Source of the DNA: an uncultured Eubacterium sp.
GTDB lineage: Bacteria > Bacillota > Clostridia > Lachnospirales > Lachnospiraceae
DNA length: 64,000 nt
Direction of reading: 5' to 3'
Assembly: GCA_910586225.1 (NCBI GenBank)
Contig: CAJUIL010000002.1
Location: forward strand, 1 to 64,000
Positions 34,873 to 45,069 of this stretch are shown one piece after another (the first letter of the stretch is position 1; each line of letters starts with the position of its first letter). Under the pieces are notes generated by a model. The model had not been told where the DNA came from and searched no databases. It saw only the letters and a program-made list of their open reading frames with translations. Made by a program: the position numbers and the translations under genes.

Positions 34873-36927
34873 ATGAATAATCAGTCACCCAATAACGGGA
34901 ATAATAATTCCAATAATAAGAAAAATACAAACGGCCAGATGATCCTGCTGTTTTTGCTGATCACGCTTGTGGCTCTTTTTCTCATGAGTATGTTCAGCCG
35001 TTGGCAGACGCAGATGACGACAAAGGAGATTTCCTACACAGAATTTTTGCAGATGGTGGAAGAGGATAAGGTGGACGAGGTGCACGTAACCTCGAACAGC
35101 TACCGGATCACACCGAAAAAGGCTAAGAATGAGTTTGTTACGATCACGTATTATACAGGCATTGCAGGAAATGATCTTGAGCTTGTAGCGCTGCTGAAGG
35201 AGCATGGGGTGGATTATTATCCTTATATCCCGGATGATTCCGCTACGTGGATTTATAATATTTTAAGCATTGTACTGCCGATCCTGCTGCTATGGGCGGT
35301 TATGGGATTTTTGATGCGCAAAATGGGCAGCGGCATGGGCATGGGTGTCGGCAAGAGCACCGCGAAAGTCTATGTCGAAAAAAAGACAGGCGTTACGTTT
35401 AAGGATGTTGCCGGGCAGGATGAGGCAAAGGAGTCTCTGCAGGAGGTGGTGGATTTTCTGCACAATCCGCAGAAATATACGGATATCGGCGCGAAGCTGC
35501 CAAAGGGCGCGCTGCTCGTAGGCCCGCCTGGAACCGGAAAAACGCTGCTGGCAAAGGCAGTTGCCGGAGAAGCGAACGTACCGTTTTTCTCACTGGCAGG
35601 CTCGGATTTTGTCGAGATGTTTGTCGGCGTCGGCGCGTCTCGTGTGCGTGATCTGTTTAAGGAGGCGCAGAAGCAGGCGCCGTGTATTATTTTTATTGAT
35701 GAGATCGACGCCATCGGAAAGAGCCGTGATACGCGTTACGGCAGCGGCAATGATGAGCGGGAGCAGACGCTCAACCAGCTGCTCGCGGAGATGGACGGGT
35801 TTGATACGTCTAAGGGGCTGCTGATTTTGGCGGCGACCAACCGGCCGGAGGTGCTGGATAAGGCGCTGCTGCGTCCGGGACGCTTTGACCGCCGGATCAT
35901 TGTGGAAAAACCGGACCTTAAGGGAAGGGTAGAAACGTTAAAAGTGCATTCCAAAGATGTGCTGATGGATGAAACGGTAGATCTGGATGCTATCGCGCTT
36001 GCGACGTCCGGCGCAGTTGGGTCTGACCTTGCGAATATGATCAATGAGGCGGCGATCAACGCTGTAAAAAAAGGCAGAAAATATGTCAACCAGTCGGATC
36101 TGTTTGAATCGGTTGAGGTTGTCATTGCCGGAAAAGAGAAAAAGGACCGCATTCTCGGCAAGGAAGAAAAGCGGATCGTGGCATATCACGAGGTCGGCCA
36201 CGCGCTTACGACTGCGCTGCAAAAGGATGCCGAGCCAGTGCAGAAGATCACGATCGTACCAAGGACGATGGGTGCGCTTGGCTATGTGATGCAGGTACCG
36301 GAAGAAGAAAAATACCTGATGACAGAAGAAGAGTTAAAGGCACGCCTTGTCACCTTTATGGCCGGACGTGCGGCAGAGGAGATCGTATTCCATTCTATCA
36401 CGACAGGAGCGTCCAACGATATTGAGAAGGCCACGCAGATCGCCCGCGCGATGGTTACCCAGTACGGAATGTCGAAAAAATTTGGCTTGATCAGCCTGGA
36501 ATCGGTGGAAAACCGCTATCTGGACGGCAGGCCGGTGCTCAACTGCGGAGATGATACCGCAGCAGAGATCGATCAGGAAGTACAGGTTATTTTAAAAGAA
36601 AGCTATGAAACGGCAAAGAAGCTGCTGGAAGAAAACCGTGAGGTGCTTGACCGTATTGCAGAATACCTGTTTGAGCATGAAACAATCACTGGAAAAGAAT
36701 TTATGCGTATTTACCGTGATATTAAGGGCATTCCGCAGCCGCCAGAGGAGGAAGAAAAGCCGCCAGTGCAGGTGCAGGGGTTTAAACAGAATCCAGTGCC
36801 AAGTGCACCTCTGCCAAATGGGAATATGCCGCTGCCGAATCAGAATGCGCCAATGCCAAATGGCGCAGCGGGACAGGAGGCTTGGCGGCAAAATCAGTCA
36901 GATCCAAATGTTAACAAGGGGCAATAA
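34873..36927 (+). CDS. ftsH: ATP-dependent zinc metalloprotease FtsH
   Basis: A 684-residue membrane protease that unfolds and degrades membrane and short-lived cytosolic proteins. Two transmembrane helices (about 24-42 and 129-149) flank a small extracellular domain. The AAA module has Walker A GPPGTGKT, Walker B IIFIDEIDAIG and the second region of homology. The protease domain has the zinc motif HEVGH (usually HEAGH), so the metal ligands are present. The C-terminal 50 residues are Pro/Asn/Gln-rich, with repeated MPLPNQNAPMPNG-like units that are not usual in FtsH. It is followed by uvrC at 22 bases. Confidence 0.95.
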   Translation: MNNQSPNNGNNNSNNKKNTNGQMILLFLLITLVALFLMSMFSRWQTQMTTKEISYTEFLQMVEEDKVDEVHVTSNSYRITPKKAKNEFVTITYYTGIAGNDLELVALLKEHGVDYYPYIPDDSATWIYNILSIVLPILLLWAVMGFLMRKMGSGMGMGVGKSTAKVYVEKKTGVTFKDVAGQDEAKESLQEVVDFLHNPQKYTDIGAKLPKGALLVGPPGTGKTLLAKAVAGEANVPFFSLAGSDFVEMFVGVGASRVRDLFKEAQKQAPCIIFIDEIDAIGKSRDTRYGSGNDEREQTLNQLLAEMDGFDTSKGLLILAATNRPEVLDKALLRPGRFDRRIIVEKPDLKGRVETLKVHSKDVLMDETVDLDAIALATSGAVGSDLANMINEAAINAVKKGRKYVNQSDLFESVEVVIAGKEKKDRILGKEEKRIVAYHEVGHALTTALQKDAEPVQKITIVPRTMGALGYVMQVPEEEKYLMTEEELKARLVTFMAGRAAEEIVFHSITTGASNDIEKATQIARAMVTQYGMSKKFGLISLESVENRYLDGRPVLNCGDDTAAEIDQEVQVILKESYETAKKLLEENREVLDRIAEYLFEHETITGKEFMRIYRDIKGIPQPPEEEEKPPVQVQGFKQNPVPSAPLPNGNMPLPNQNAPMPNGAAGQEAWRQNQSDPNVNKGQ

Positions 36928-36949
36928 GGAAAGAAGATGAAAGGAAACC

Positions 36950-38824
36950 ATGTTTGATATTCAGGAAGAGTTAAAAAAGCTTCCGGATCGTCCGGGAGTC
37001 TACCTGATGCACGATAAAAACGATACGATCATTTACGTCGGTAAGGCGGTCAGCCTGAAAAACCGTGTGCGTCAGTATTTCCGGGCCAGCCACAGGGAAG
37101 GGATCCGTAAGGACCAGATGGTTACGCTGATTGACCGTTTTGAATATATTATTACGGATTCGGAGCTGGAGGCTCTTGTACTGGAGTGCAATCTGATCAA
37201 GGAGCACCGCCCGAAATACAACATTCTGTTAAAGGATGACAAGACTTATCCGTATATTAAAGTGACGCTGGGGGAAACTTACCCCAGGGTCCTTTTTTCG
37301 CGTCAGATGAAAAAGGATAAGTCCCAGTATTTCGGGCCGTATACGAGCGCCGGAGCAGTCAAAGACACGATTGACCTGATCCGCAAGCTGTATCAGCTTC
37401 GTACGTGCAACCGCCAGCTTCCGCGTGATACGGGCAAGGATCGTCCTTGTCTGAACTATCATATCCACCAGTGCAAAGGACCGTGCCAGGGCTATATTAC
37501 ACCAGAGGAATATCAGGCTCAGATCAAAAAGGCGCTGGATTTTCTGGGCGGCAATTATAAACCGATACTGGAGGAGCTGGAACAGAAAATGCAGGATGCG
37601 TCTGCGGCGCTGGATTTTGAAAAGGCGATGGAATACCGGGATCTGATCAGCAGCGTGCGCCAAGTATCCGAGAAACAGAAGGTGGCAAATTCCGACGGAG
37701 AAGATAAGGATATTATAGCGCTGGCAAAGGACGACCGGGATGCGGTTGTGCAGGTGTTTTTTATTCGTGACGGCAGGCTGATCGGGCGGGAGCATTTTTA
37801 TGTTACGATTGAAGCCTCAGATACGACGCAGCAGATCTTGACGTCGTTTTTAAAGCAATATTACGCGGGAACACCGTTTATTCCCAGAGAGGTTATGCTG
37901 CAGACGACGATCGAGGAAAGCGGCGTGATCGCGCAATGGCTGAGTGAAAAACGCGGACAAAAAGTCTATTTGCGGGTACCGCAAAAGGGAATGAAGGAAA
38001 AGCTGGTAGATCTGGCGCAGAAAAATGCACGGCTTGTGTTAAATCAGGATAAAGAACGGCTGAAACGGGAGGAAGGCAGGACGATCGGTGCAATGAAGGA
38101 AATCGCGTCGATTTTAAATCTCCCTGGCATCAGCCGGGTGGAGGCTTTTGATATTTCCAATACCAACGGCTTTGAAAGCGTTGGGTCGATGATCGTGTAT
38201 GAAAAGGGTAAGCCATGCCGCAGCGATTACCGTAAGTTTAAGCTGCGTACCGTTGCCGGGCCGGATGATTATGCGTCGATGTATGAGGTATTGACCCGCC
38301 GGTTTCTGCACGGCATGGAGGAGCGCAAAGAACGCGCGGAAAAAAATCTGGAGGATGCGTATGGCAGCTTTACGAAATTTCCGGATCTGATCATGATGGA
38401 CGGCGGGCGCGGACAAGTCAATATAGCGCTAAAGGTGCTCGATGAGCTGGGGCTGAGCATTCCGGTCTGCGGTATGGTAAAGGATGATTTTCACCGTACG
38501 AGAGGGCTATATTTTCATAATACCGAGCTGCCGATTGATAAAAATTCCGAAGGCTTCCAGCTGATCACAAGGATCCAAGATGAAGCGCACCGCTTCGCGA
38601 TCGAATATCACCGTTCTTTGCGCAGCAAGGAGCAGGTACATTCGGTGCTGGACGATATTCCGGGCATTGGTCCGACAAGGCGCAAAGCGCTGATGCGTTA
38701 TTTCCAGTCGATCGATGCGATCCGCCATGCGACACCAGAGCAGCTGGCCGAGGCTGACAGCATGAATGAAAAGGCTGCGCAGGCTGTTTACGAGTATTTT
38801 CATAAGGACAGCCAAAACACATGA
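36950..38824 (+). CDS. uvrC: Excinuclease ABC subunit C
   Basis: A 624-residue nuclease that makes both incisions at lesions bound by UvrA/UvrB. The N-terminal GIY-YIG domain has PGVYLMHDKNDTIIYVGKA. A UVR motif follows at about residues 200-235 (ALDFEKAMEYRDLI). The C-terminal RNase H-like half contains EAFDISNTNGFESVGSMIVY, and a helix-hairpin-helix ends the protein (LDDIPGIGPTRRKALMRYF). The length is normal. It is first in a seven-gene same-strand run with gaps of 5-71 bases. Confidence 0.97.
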   Translation: MFDIQEELKKLPDRPGVYLMHDKNDTIIYVGKAVSLKNRVRQYFRASHREGIRKDQMVTLIDRFEYIITDSELEALVLECNLIKEHRPKYNILLKDDKTYPYIKVTLGETYPRVLFSRQMKKDKSQYFGPYTSAGAVKDTIDLIRKLYQLRTCNRQLPRDTGKDRPCLNYHIHQCKGPCQGYITPEEYQAQIKKALDFLGGNYKPILEELEQKMQDASAALDFEKAMEYRDLISSVRQVSEKQKVANSDGEDKDIIALAKDDRDAVVQVFFIRDGRLIGREHFYVTIEASDTTQQILTSFLKQYYAGTPFIPREVMLQTTIEESGVIAQWLSEKRGQKVYLRVPQKGMKEKLVDLAQKNARLVLNQDKERLKREEGRTIGAMKEIASILNLPGISRVEAFDISNTNGFESVGSMIVYEKGKPCRSDYRKFKLRTVAGPDDYASMYEVLTRRFLHGMEERKERAEKNLEDAYGSFTKFPDLIMMDGGRGQVNIALKVLDELGLSIPVCGMVKDDFHRTRGLYFHNTELPIDKNSEGFQLITRIQDEAHRFAIEYHRSLRSKEQVHSVLDDIPGIGPTRRKALMRYFQSIDAIRHATPEQLAEADSMNEKAAQAVYEYFHKDSQNT

Positions 38825-38895
38825 TTGCCGTCCCCTGTAATCTGTGATACACTGGAAACAGAGGATTGCTAAGGCAACAGGAAAGGAGATTTAGC

Positions 38896-39834
38896 ATGAA
38901 AGGTGTGAATGTACAGCGGTTTGTAGATCTGTTTCAAATGAAAAATCTGACGACAGAAATAGATCTGAGCATCCGCGAGATAACCGTATCCGAAATTAAC
39001 AGACCGGCTCTGCAGTTTTGCGGCTATTTTGAACATTTTCCAAAAGAACGTGTCCAGATTGTCGGAATGGTGGAATACGCATATTTACAGCAATTAGATG
39101 ATGAAAGAAGGACAGCGGCGATCGAGGCGTTTTTTTCCTACGATATCCCGTGTATTGTGTTCTGTCGGGGGCTGATCCCAGAAGGAAATTTTTTGGATAT
39201 TGCGAAAAAGCATAATGTCGCGGTGCTGAGCACGGAGCGAAAGACGTCGAGCATTACGGCGGAGATCATCCGCGTATTAAATGAAGAGCTGGCGCCTTGT
39301 ATTTCCATTCACGGCGTACTCGTCGATGTTTACGGCGAGGGGCTTTTGATCATGGGCGAGAGCGGCATTGGAAAGAGTGAGACGGCGCTGGAGCTGATCC
39401 GAAGAGGACATCGGCTTGTTACGGATGACGTGGTGGAGATCCGCAAGATCAATGAACGTACACTGATCGGTACGTCGCCAGATATTACACGCTATTTTAT
39501 TGAGCTGCGCGGTATCGGGATCATTGATGTAAAGGCGCTGTACGGCGTGGAATGTGTCAAGGAAAAGCAAAATATTGATCTGGTCATCAAGCTGGAGGAC
39601 TGGAAAAAGGATAACGAATATGACCGTATGGGATTGGAGCAGGAGTATACAGAGTTTCTTGGCACCAAGGTCGTCTGCCATTCCCTGCCGATCCGTCCGG
39701 GACGGAACCTGGCGCTGATCTGTGAAGCGGCCGCAGTAAACCACAGGCAGAAAAAGATGGGCTATAACGCAGCGAAAGAGCTGTGCCGCAGAGTACAGGA
39801 AAATCTGTCAAAGGACAGCAGCGAAGAGAGATAA
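38896..39834 (+). CDS. hprK: HPr kinase/phosphorylase
   Basis: A 312-residue bifunctional enzyme that phosphorylates and dephosphorylates Ser-46 of HPr, the switch for carbon catabolite control. H140, Walker A GESGIGKSE (154-162) and the acidic pair D177-D178 in RLVTDDVVEI are visible, along with the C-terminal signature LRGIGIIDVKALYGV. The start at 38896 has AAGGAG 9 bases before it; an in-frame ATG 30 bases earlier is not supported. Together with RapZ four genes later it places carbon control beside cell-wall genes. Confidence 0.96.
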   Translation: MKGVNVQRFVDLFQMKNLTTEIDLSIREITVSEINRPALQFCGYFEHFPKERVQIVGMVEYAYLQQLDDERRTAAIEAFFSYDIPCIVFCRGLIPEGNFLDIAKKHNVAVLSTERKTSSITAEIIRVLNEELAPCISIHGVLVDVYGEGLLIMGESGIGKSETALELIRRGHRLVTDDVVEIRKINERTLIGTSPDITRYFIELRGIGIIDVKALYGVECVKEKQNIDLVIKLEDWKKDNEYDRMGLEQEYTEFLGTKVVCHSLPIRPGRNLALICEAAAVNHRQKKMGYNAAKELCRRVQENLSKDSSEER

Positions 39835-39890
39835 AGCCCAAAGCAGAGGCTCATTAAAGAAATGATAAACTAGGATATGGAGACTTAAAA

Positions 39891-41300
39891 ATGGAAAGAA
39901 AAAATGCATGGGATAAATATCCCCAAGAATCCAGGAATGCGCTGATGGAGTTCGGCGAGAAATACAGACAGTTTATTTCCGGCTGCAAAACGGAACGCGA
40001 ATGTACGGATAAATTTGTGCATATGGCGAAAAACGCAGGGTTTTCCAATCTGGAGGAAATCATAACGGCGAACGAAGCGTTAAAGCCAGGCGATAAAGTA
40101 TATGCATCCAACAAAGGAAAAGGACTGGTAATGTTTACGATCGGCAGACAGCCATTGGAGCAGGGTATGAATATCCTGGGGGCGCATATCGATTCCCCGC
40201 GTCTGGATCTAAAACAGAATCCGTTATATGAGGATACGGAAATGGCGATGCTCGATACACATTATTACGGCGGAGTGAAAAAATACCAGTGGGTAACGCT
40301 GCCGCTGGCGCTGCATGGTGTGTTTGTAAAAAAGGACGGCACGGTCATTCCGGTCAGTATCGGCGATAAGCCTGGAGATCCGGTATTTGGCGTCAGCGAC
40401 CTGCTGATCCACCTGGCCGGAGAACAGATGGAGAAAAAGGCGGCAAAGGTGATCGAAGGAGAAAACTTAGATATCCTGATCGGAAGCATTCCGCAGGCTG
40501 CGCAGGAGAAGGAGCAGGAAAATAAGGAGTCTGTCAAAGACCGCGTAAAGGCGAATATCCTGCATATCCTTGCAAAGGAATATCTGATCGATGAGGAGGA
40601 CTTTATATCTGCAGAGATTGAAGCCGTTCCAGCGGGTGAAGCCAGAGATTACGGCCTTGACCGCAGTATGATCATGGGATACGGACATGATGACAGAGTG
40701 TGCGCCTATCCTTCTTTTATGGCGATGCTGGATACAAAAGAAGTGCCGGAGCGCACGAGCGTCTGCCTGCTGGTGGATAAAGAGGAAATCGGAAGCGTAG
40801 GCGCAACCGGAATGAAATCCCGCTTCTTTGAAAATATGACGGCGGAGGTCATGCAGGCGGCCGGACAGTTCAGCGAACTTGGGCTGCGGCGTGCACTGGC
40901 AAATTCCAGAGTGCTTTCTTCAGATGTCAGCGCCGCGTATGATCCGAATTATGCATCCGTGTCTGAGAAAAAGAATGCGGCATATTTTGGAAAAGGGCTT
41001 GTATTTAATAAATATACCGGATCCAGAGGAAAATCTGGTTCCAATGATGCCAATGCGGAGTATATCGCGCATCTGCGTGAGATTTTGGATCGGAACGAGG
41101 TGGCGTATCAGACATCGGAGCTTGGCAAGGTAGACCAAGGCGGCGGCGGAACGATTGCTTATATACTGGCGGAATATGGTATGGAGGTGATCGACAGCGG
41201 CGTTGCGGTGTTAAATATGCACGCGCCTTGGGAGATTATCAGCAAGGTAGATCTTTATGAGACTTATCGGGGATATCAGGTGTTTTTAGCGGAAGCGTAA
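39891..41300 (+). CDS. M18 family aminopeptidase
   Basis: A 469-residue cytosolic zinc aminopeptidase of family M18, which removes N-terminal residues, often aspartate or other acidic ones, from peptides. Metal ligands are in GAHIDSPRLD, GHDDRVCAYPS, DKEEIGSVG, SSDVSAAYDPN and NMHAPWE. The family forms large tetrahedral complexes. It is transcribed between hprK and murB with small gaps, so it is part of the same run, although no direct link with their functions is known. Confidence 0.93.
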   Translation: MERKNAWDKYPQESRNALMEFGEKYRQFISGCKTERECTDKFVHMAKNAGFSNLEEIITANEALKPGDKVYASNKGKGLVMFTIGRQPLEQGMNILGAHIDSPRLDLKQNPLYEDTEMAMLDTHYYGGVKKYQWVTLPLALHGVFVKKDGTVIPVSIGDKPGDPVFGVSDLLIHLAGEQMEKKAAKVIEGENLDILIGSIPQAAQEKEQENKESVKDRVKANILHILAKEYLIDEEDFISAEIEAVPAGEARDYGLDRSMIMGYGHDDRVCAYPSFMAMLDTKEVPERTSVCLLVDKEEIGSVGATGMKSRFFENMTAEVMQAAGQFSELGLRRALANSRVLSSDVSAAYDPNYASVSEKKNAAYFGKGLVFNKYTGSRGKSGSNDANAEYIAHLREILDRNEVAYQTSELGKVDQGGGGTIAYILAEYGMEVIDSGVAVLNMHAPWEIISKVDLYETYRGYQVFLAEA

Positions 41301-41323
41301 CAGCACGGAAGGAAAGACTGGAT

Positions 41324-42235
41324 ATGGTGAGAACAGATTTTTATCAAAAGCTGTGCAGTATTCTTGCAAAAGAACAGATTTTATGTGAAGAACCAATGAG
41401 CAGACATACGACCTTTCGTGTTGGCGGTCCAGCGGATTATTTCGTGACGCCGGATCCAGAGCAGGCGGCGCAGCTGCTTGCTCTGTGCAGGGAGGAGCAG
41501 GTGCCCTGCCAGGTAATCGGCAATGGCAGCAATCTGCTGGTCGGGGATGGCGGAATCCGGGGCGTTGTGCTGGCGCTTGCCGGGCAAGCGGCGCAGATTC
41601 ATGTGGAGGGCAGCTGTATCCGGGCGGGTGCAGGCGCCCGATTGTCCCAGACAGCGCAGGCTGCGGCCAGAGCCGGACTCGGCGGGCTGGAATTTGCGGC
41701 AGGGATCCCAGGGTCGGTCGGCGGCGCGGTCGTGATGAATGCCGGAGCCTATGGCGGAGAGCTGAAGGACGTGCTGACGTATGCCGCAGTCCTGACACCG
41801 GAGGGGCGCCAGCTTACATTAAGCGGTGAGGAGCTGGAGCTTTCCTATCGTCACAGCTGTATACCAGAACGAGGGCTGACAGTGCTGCAGGCGAGGTTCC
41901 AGCTTTTGGAAAAGCCGCAGGATGACATCAAGGCTTTGATGGAGGACTTAAAGCAGCGGCGGATGCAAAAGCAGCCGTTGGAATATCCGAGCGCTGGGAG
42001 TACGTTTAAAAGGCCGCAGGGTCATTTTGCAGGAAAGCTGATCATGGAAGCCGGTCTTGCCGGATTTACGGTCGGCGGCGCGCAGGTATCCGAAAAACAC
42101 TGTGGTTTTGTAATAAACAAAGGGAACGCCGCGGCAGCGGATATCCGCAGTCTGATCGAGCAGGTGCAGCAGAGGGTGTTCGAGCATTCCGGTATCCGGC
42201 TTGAAACGGAAGTAAAATACATGGGAGAATTTTAA
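41324..42235 (+). CDS. murB: UDP-N-acetylenolpyruvoylglucosamine reductase
   Basis: A 303-residue FAD-dependent reductase that turns the MurA product into UDP-MurNAc. FAD-binding motifs GNGSNLLVGDGG and GIPGSVGGAVVMNAGAYGGE are clear. The catalytic serine is in SAGSTFKRP and the closing glutamate in LETEVKYMG, as in type II MurB. The length is standard. It lies 23 bases after the aminopeptidase gene. An upstream partner (murA) is elsewhere in the window. Confidence 0.95.
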   Translation: MVRTDFYQKLCSILAKEQILCEEPMSRHTTFRVGGPADYFVTPDPEQAAQLLALCREEQVPCQVIGNGSNLLVGDGGIRGVVLALAGQAAQIHVEGSCIRAGAGARLSQTAQAAARAGLGGLEFAAGIPGSVGGAVVMNAGAYGGELKDVLTYAAVLTPEGRQLTLSGEELELSYRHSCIPERGLTVLQARFQLLEKPQDDIKALMEDLKQRRMQKQPLEYPSAGSTFKRPQGHFAGKLIMEAGLAGFTVGGAQVSEKHCGFVINKGNAAAADIRSLIEQVQQRVFEHSGIRLETEVKYMGEF

Positions 42236-42278
42236 GCACACCTGTCCGGATGCGGTTTCCAAGAGAGGGGGAGTCACG

Positions 42279-43175
42279 ATGCGGTTTGTAATTTTAACAG
42301 GAATCTCAGGAGCTGGAAAAAGCACGGCCCTGAAAATGATGGAGGATATGGGCTATTACTGTGTAGACAATCTGCCGATCCCGCTGGTCGAACGCTTTTA
42401 TGAGCTTTCGGATAATGCCAGCGCCGAGCTGCAGAAGGTAGCTGTCGGTATCGATGTTCGAAACGGGCAGAATCTAAGCGAAATGCAGGATGTATTAAAG
42501 CGTCTGCACGAGGAGGGACGAAAATCAGAAATTTTGTTTTTGGACTCCGAGGACCAGGTGTTGGTAAAGCGTTATAAGGAAACAAGGCGCACGCATCCGC
42601 TCGCACAGGGAGAGCGTGTGGATAAGGGCATTGACAGGGAGCGGGAGCGCCTAAGGTTTCTAAAAGATAATGCAGATTATATTATTGATACAAGCCGTTT
42701 ACTGACAAGGGAACTAAAGGTAGAGCTTGAAAAAATCTTTGTCAATAACAAGGAATATAAAAACCTGTTTGTGACCGTACTGTCTTTTGGATTTAAGTAT
42801 GGCATTCCGGCAGATGCAGATCTTGTATTTGACGTGCGGTTTTTGCCGAATCCTTATTATGTGGAAGGGCTGCGGATAAAAAACGGCAACGATAAGGAAA
42901 TCCAGGATTTTGTCCTGCAGTATGACGAGGCGCATGAGTTTTTAAACAGGCTGGAGGACATGATACGGTTTCTGATCCCGAATTATATCGCGGAGGGCAA
43001 AAACCAGCTGGTCATCAGTATCGGGTGCACTGGCGGAAAGCATCGTTCGGTAACGCTTGCAAACGCGCTGTATGAGCGGCTGTCGAAGGAACCGCAGGCG
43101 CAGAAGCATATGGCGCCGAATTACGGACTGAAAATCGAGCATCGTGATATTTATAAAGATACGCAGCATCAATAG
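42279..43175 (+). CDS. rapZ: RNase adapter protein RapZ
   Basis: A 298-residue nucleotide-binding protein. Walker A is GISGAGKST near the N-terminus. The C-terminal domain (from about residue 160) contains SFGFKYGIP and the family motif GCTGGKHRSVTLANAL. In Enterobacteria RapZ controls degradation of the glmS-regulating small RNA; in Gram-positives (YvcJ) it affects competence and glucosamine metabolism. GGGGGAG lies upstream. It is part of the hprK-to-whiA run, as widely seen in Firmicutes. Confidence 0.94.
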   Translation: MRFVILTGISGAGKSTALKMMEDMGYYCVDNLPIPLVERFYELSDNASAELQKVAVGIDVRNGQNLSEMQDVLKRLHEEGRKSEILFLDSEDQVLVKRYKETRRTHPLAQGERVDKGIDRERERLRFLKDNADYIIDTSRLLTRELKVELEKIFVNNKEYKNLFVTVLSFGFKYGIPADADLVFDVRFLPNPYYVEGLRIKNGNDKEIQDFVLQYDEAHEFLNRLEDMIRFLIPNYIAEGKNQLVISIGCTGGKHRSVTLANALYERLSKEPQAQKHMAPNYGLKIEHRDIYKDTQHQ

Positions 43176-43182
43176 GTGGAAT

Positions 43183-44136
43183 ATGTCGTTCTCAGGGGAA
43201 GTGAAAAAAGAGCTGGCAGCAGTTGAGATCCGTTCCAGGCATTGTCAGCTTGCGGAGCTGGCGGCAATTTTAAGCGGCAGCGGATGTATCAAGGGGCATG
43301 GCGGCCAGCTGCATATTCTGCTCGTGACAGAAAACGAGCAGGTCGCAAAAAGGTATGTACAGCTGCTGCAGCAGGCCGGAGACATTACGGCGGCAGTAAA
43401 GCAGGTGCCCTGCGTCCAGCAGAAAAACAAGGCTTCATACGTGGCGGAGCTGACCGCAGAGGAATCTGTGGAAAAGCTGCTGCTTTTGTTAAAGATTATG
43501 AGAAAGGACGGCCGCATCCGGGAAAATATGACGCTGGCGGACGGACTGCTTTTGCAGAAAAGCTGCTGTAAACGGGCGTTTCTGCGCGGTGCATTTCTTG
43601 CGGCTGGCTCTATAAGCAATCCGAAAAAATCTTATCATTTTGAAATTGTGTGCAGCGAGGCGTGCAAGGCAGCGCAGCTGCAGGAATTGTTTGGCGCTTT
43701 TGGCCTGGATGCCAAGGTGATAACGAGAAAAAATCATGAAATCGTTTACTTAAAGGAAGGCGCGCAGATTGTAGATGCACTGAATGTCATGGGTGCGCAT
43801 CTTGCGCTGATGGATCTGGAAAACGTGCGGATCCTCAAGGAAATGCGCAATGATATCAACCGCCGGGTGAACTGTGAGACAGCGAATATCCATAAAACGG
43901 TCAGCGCCGCTTACCGCCAGCAGGAGGCGATCCGGTTTCTGAACAGCTGCGGGGCGCTTGCGGGGCTACCCAGGCAGCTGCAGGAGATTGCAAGGCTGCG
44001 TATGGAATATCCGGATGCGGCCATCCGTGAGCTTGGCGCGTTATGCAGCCCGCCCATAGGGAAATCCGGCGTAAACCACAGGCTGCGCAGATTAGAGGAA
44101 ACCGCTACAGAATTGGGCTATGGAAAAAAGGAATGA
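43183..44136 (+). CDS. whiA: DNA-binding protein WhiA
   Basis: A 317-residue protein that combines a homing-endonuclease-like LAGLIDADG fold (about 90-205) with a C-terminal helix-turn-helix (SPPIGKSGVNHRLRRLEE). In Gram-positives it affects cell division and chromosome segregation. The ATG at 43183 follows AGGTGG; the longer in-frame start at 43144 lies inside rapZ and is rejected. It sits 7 bases after rapZ and 5 before the next gene. Confidence 0.93.
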   Translation: MSFSGEVKKELAAVEIRSRHCQLAELAAILSGSGCIKGHGGQLHILLVTENEQVAKRYVQLLQQAGDITAAVKQVPCVQQKNKASYVAELTAEESVEKLLLLLKIMRKDGRIRENMTLADGLLLQKSCCKRAFLRGAFLAAGSISNPKKSYHFEIVCSEACKAAQLQELFGAFGLDAKVITRKNHEIVYLKEGAQIVDALNVMGAHLALMDLENVRILKEMRNDINRRVNCETANIHKTVSAAYRQQEAIRFLNSCGALAGLPRQLQEIARLRMEYPDAAIRELGALCSPPIGKSGVNHRLRRLEETATELGYGKKE

Positions 44137-44141
44137 TGACC

Positions 44142-45050
44142 ATGAAGAGATTATTATTTGTTTACAACGCACACGCAGGAAAAGCCGCGATCCGGACAAA
44201 GCTTGCAGACATTATTGATATGATGGTAAAGTACGGCTACCGCGTCACGAGCCATCCGACACAGGCGAGCGGCGATGCGACGGAGCTGGTTGAGCAGGAG
44301 GGCGGGGATTATGATCTGATCGTCTGCAGCGGCGGCGACGGGACACTGGATGAGGTCGTGACAGGAATGATGCGGCTGGAAGCAAAAAAGCCGATCGGTT
44401 ATATTCCGATGGGCAGTACCAATGATTTTGCAAACTCCCTGCGTCTGCCGAAAAATGTACTGAAATCCGCGGAAATCGCGCTGACCGGACAGCGTTTTGC
44501 TTGTGATGTGGGGCAGTTTAACGATAACAGCTTTATTTATGTGGCAGCGTTTGGGATATTTACAGAGGTATCTTATCAGACGAATCAAGAGCTGAAAAAT
44601 CTGCTGGGCCATGCAGCTTATATTTTGCAGGGCGCGAAAAGCCTGCTGGATATTGCAGCCTACGAAATGCGCGTGGAATATGAGGATACGGTTTTGGAGG
44701 GCGATTTTATTTTCGGGATGGTGACCAATTCTATATCCGTCGGCGGCTTTAAAAAGATTGCCGGAAAAAATGTGCAGCTGGACGACGGCGTCTTTGAGGT
44801 AACATTGATACGCCGACCGAAAAATCCGCTGGAATTAAATGAAATCGTAACCTCGCTGTTATCAAGGGTTGATAATACCGAGCTGATCTATTCCTTTAAG
44901 ACGAGTGAAATCCGGTTTTTTACGGAATGGGAGATATCGTGGACACTGGACGGAGAGTACGGCGGATCCCATGAGCAGGTTATTATTAAGAACTGGCATC
45001 GGGCGATCGAGATCATGGTAAAAGGTACAGAGGAAATAGATTTGTTTTAG
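44142..45050 (+). CDS. Diacylglycerol/lipid kinase family protein
   Basis: A 302-residue lipid kinase of the DagK/YegS type, likely acting on diacylglycerol at the inner membrane face. LLFVYNAHAGKA at the start, CSGGDGTLDEVV (the ATP-binding GGDGT loop) and IPMGSTNDFANSLRL are the family motifs; the C-terminal part has LDDGVFEVTLI. The ATG at 44142 is preferred over 44133, which overlaps the whiA stop, because AAAAGGA sits 9 bases before 44142. It closes the uvrC run and is followed by a strong inverted repeat. Confidence 0.85.
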   Translation: MKRLLFVYNAHAGKAAIRTKLADIIDMMVKYGYRVTSHPTQASGDATELVEQEGGDYDLIVCSGGDGTLDEVVTGMMRLEAKKPIGYIPMGSTNDFANSLRLPKNVLKSAEIALTGQRFACDVGQFNDNSFIYVAAFGIFTEVSYQTNQELKNLLGHAAYILQGAKSLLDIAAYEMRVEYEDTVLEGDFIFGMVTNSISVGGFKKIAGKNVQLDDGVFEVTLIRRPKNPLELNEIVTSLLSRVDNTELIYSFKTSEIRFFTEWEISWTLDGEYGGSHEQVIIKNWHRAIEIMVKGTEEIDLF

Positions 45051-45069
45051 CGCGGGTTGACAGCCTGAG

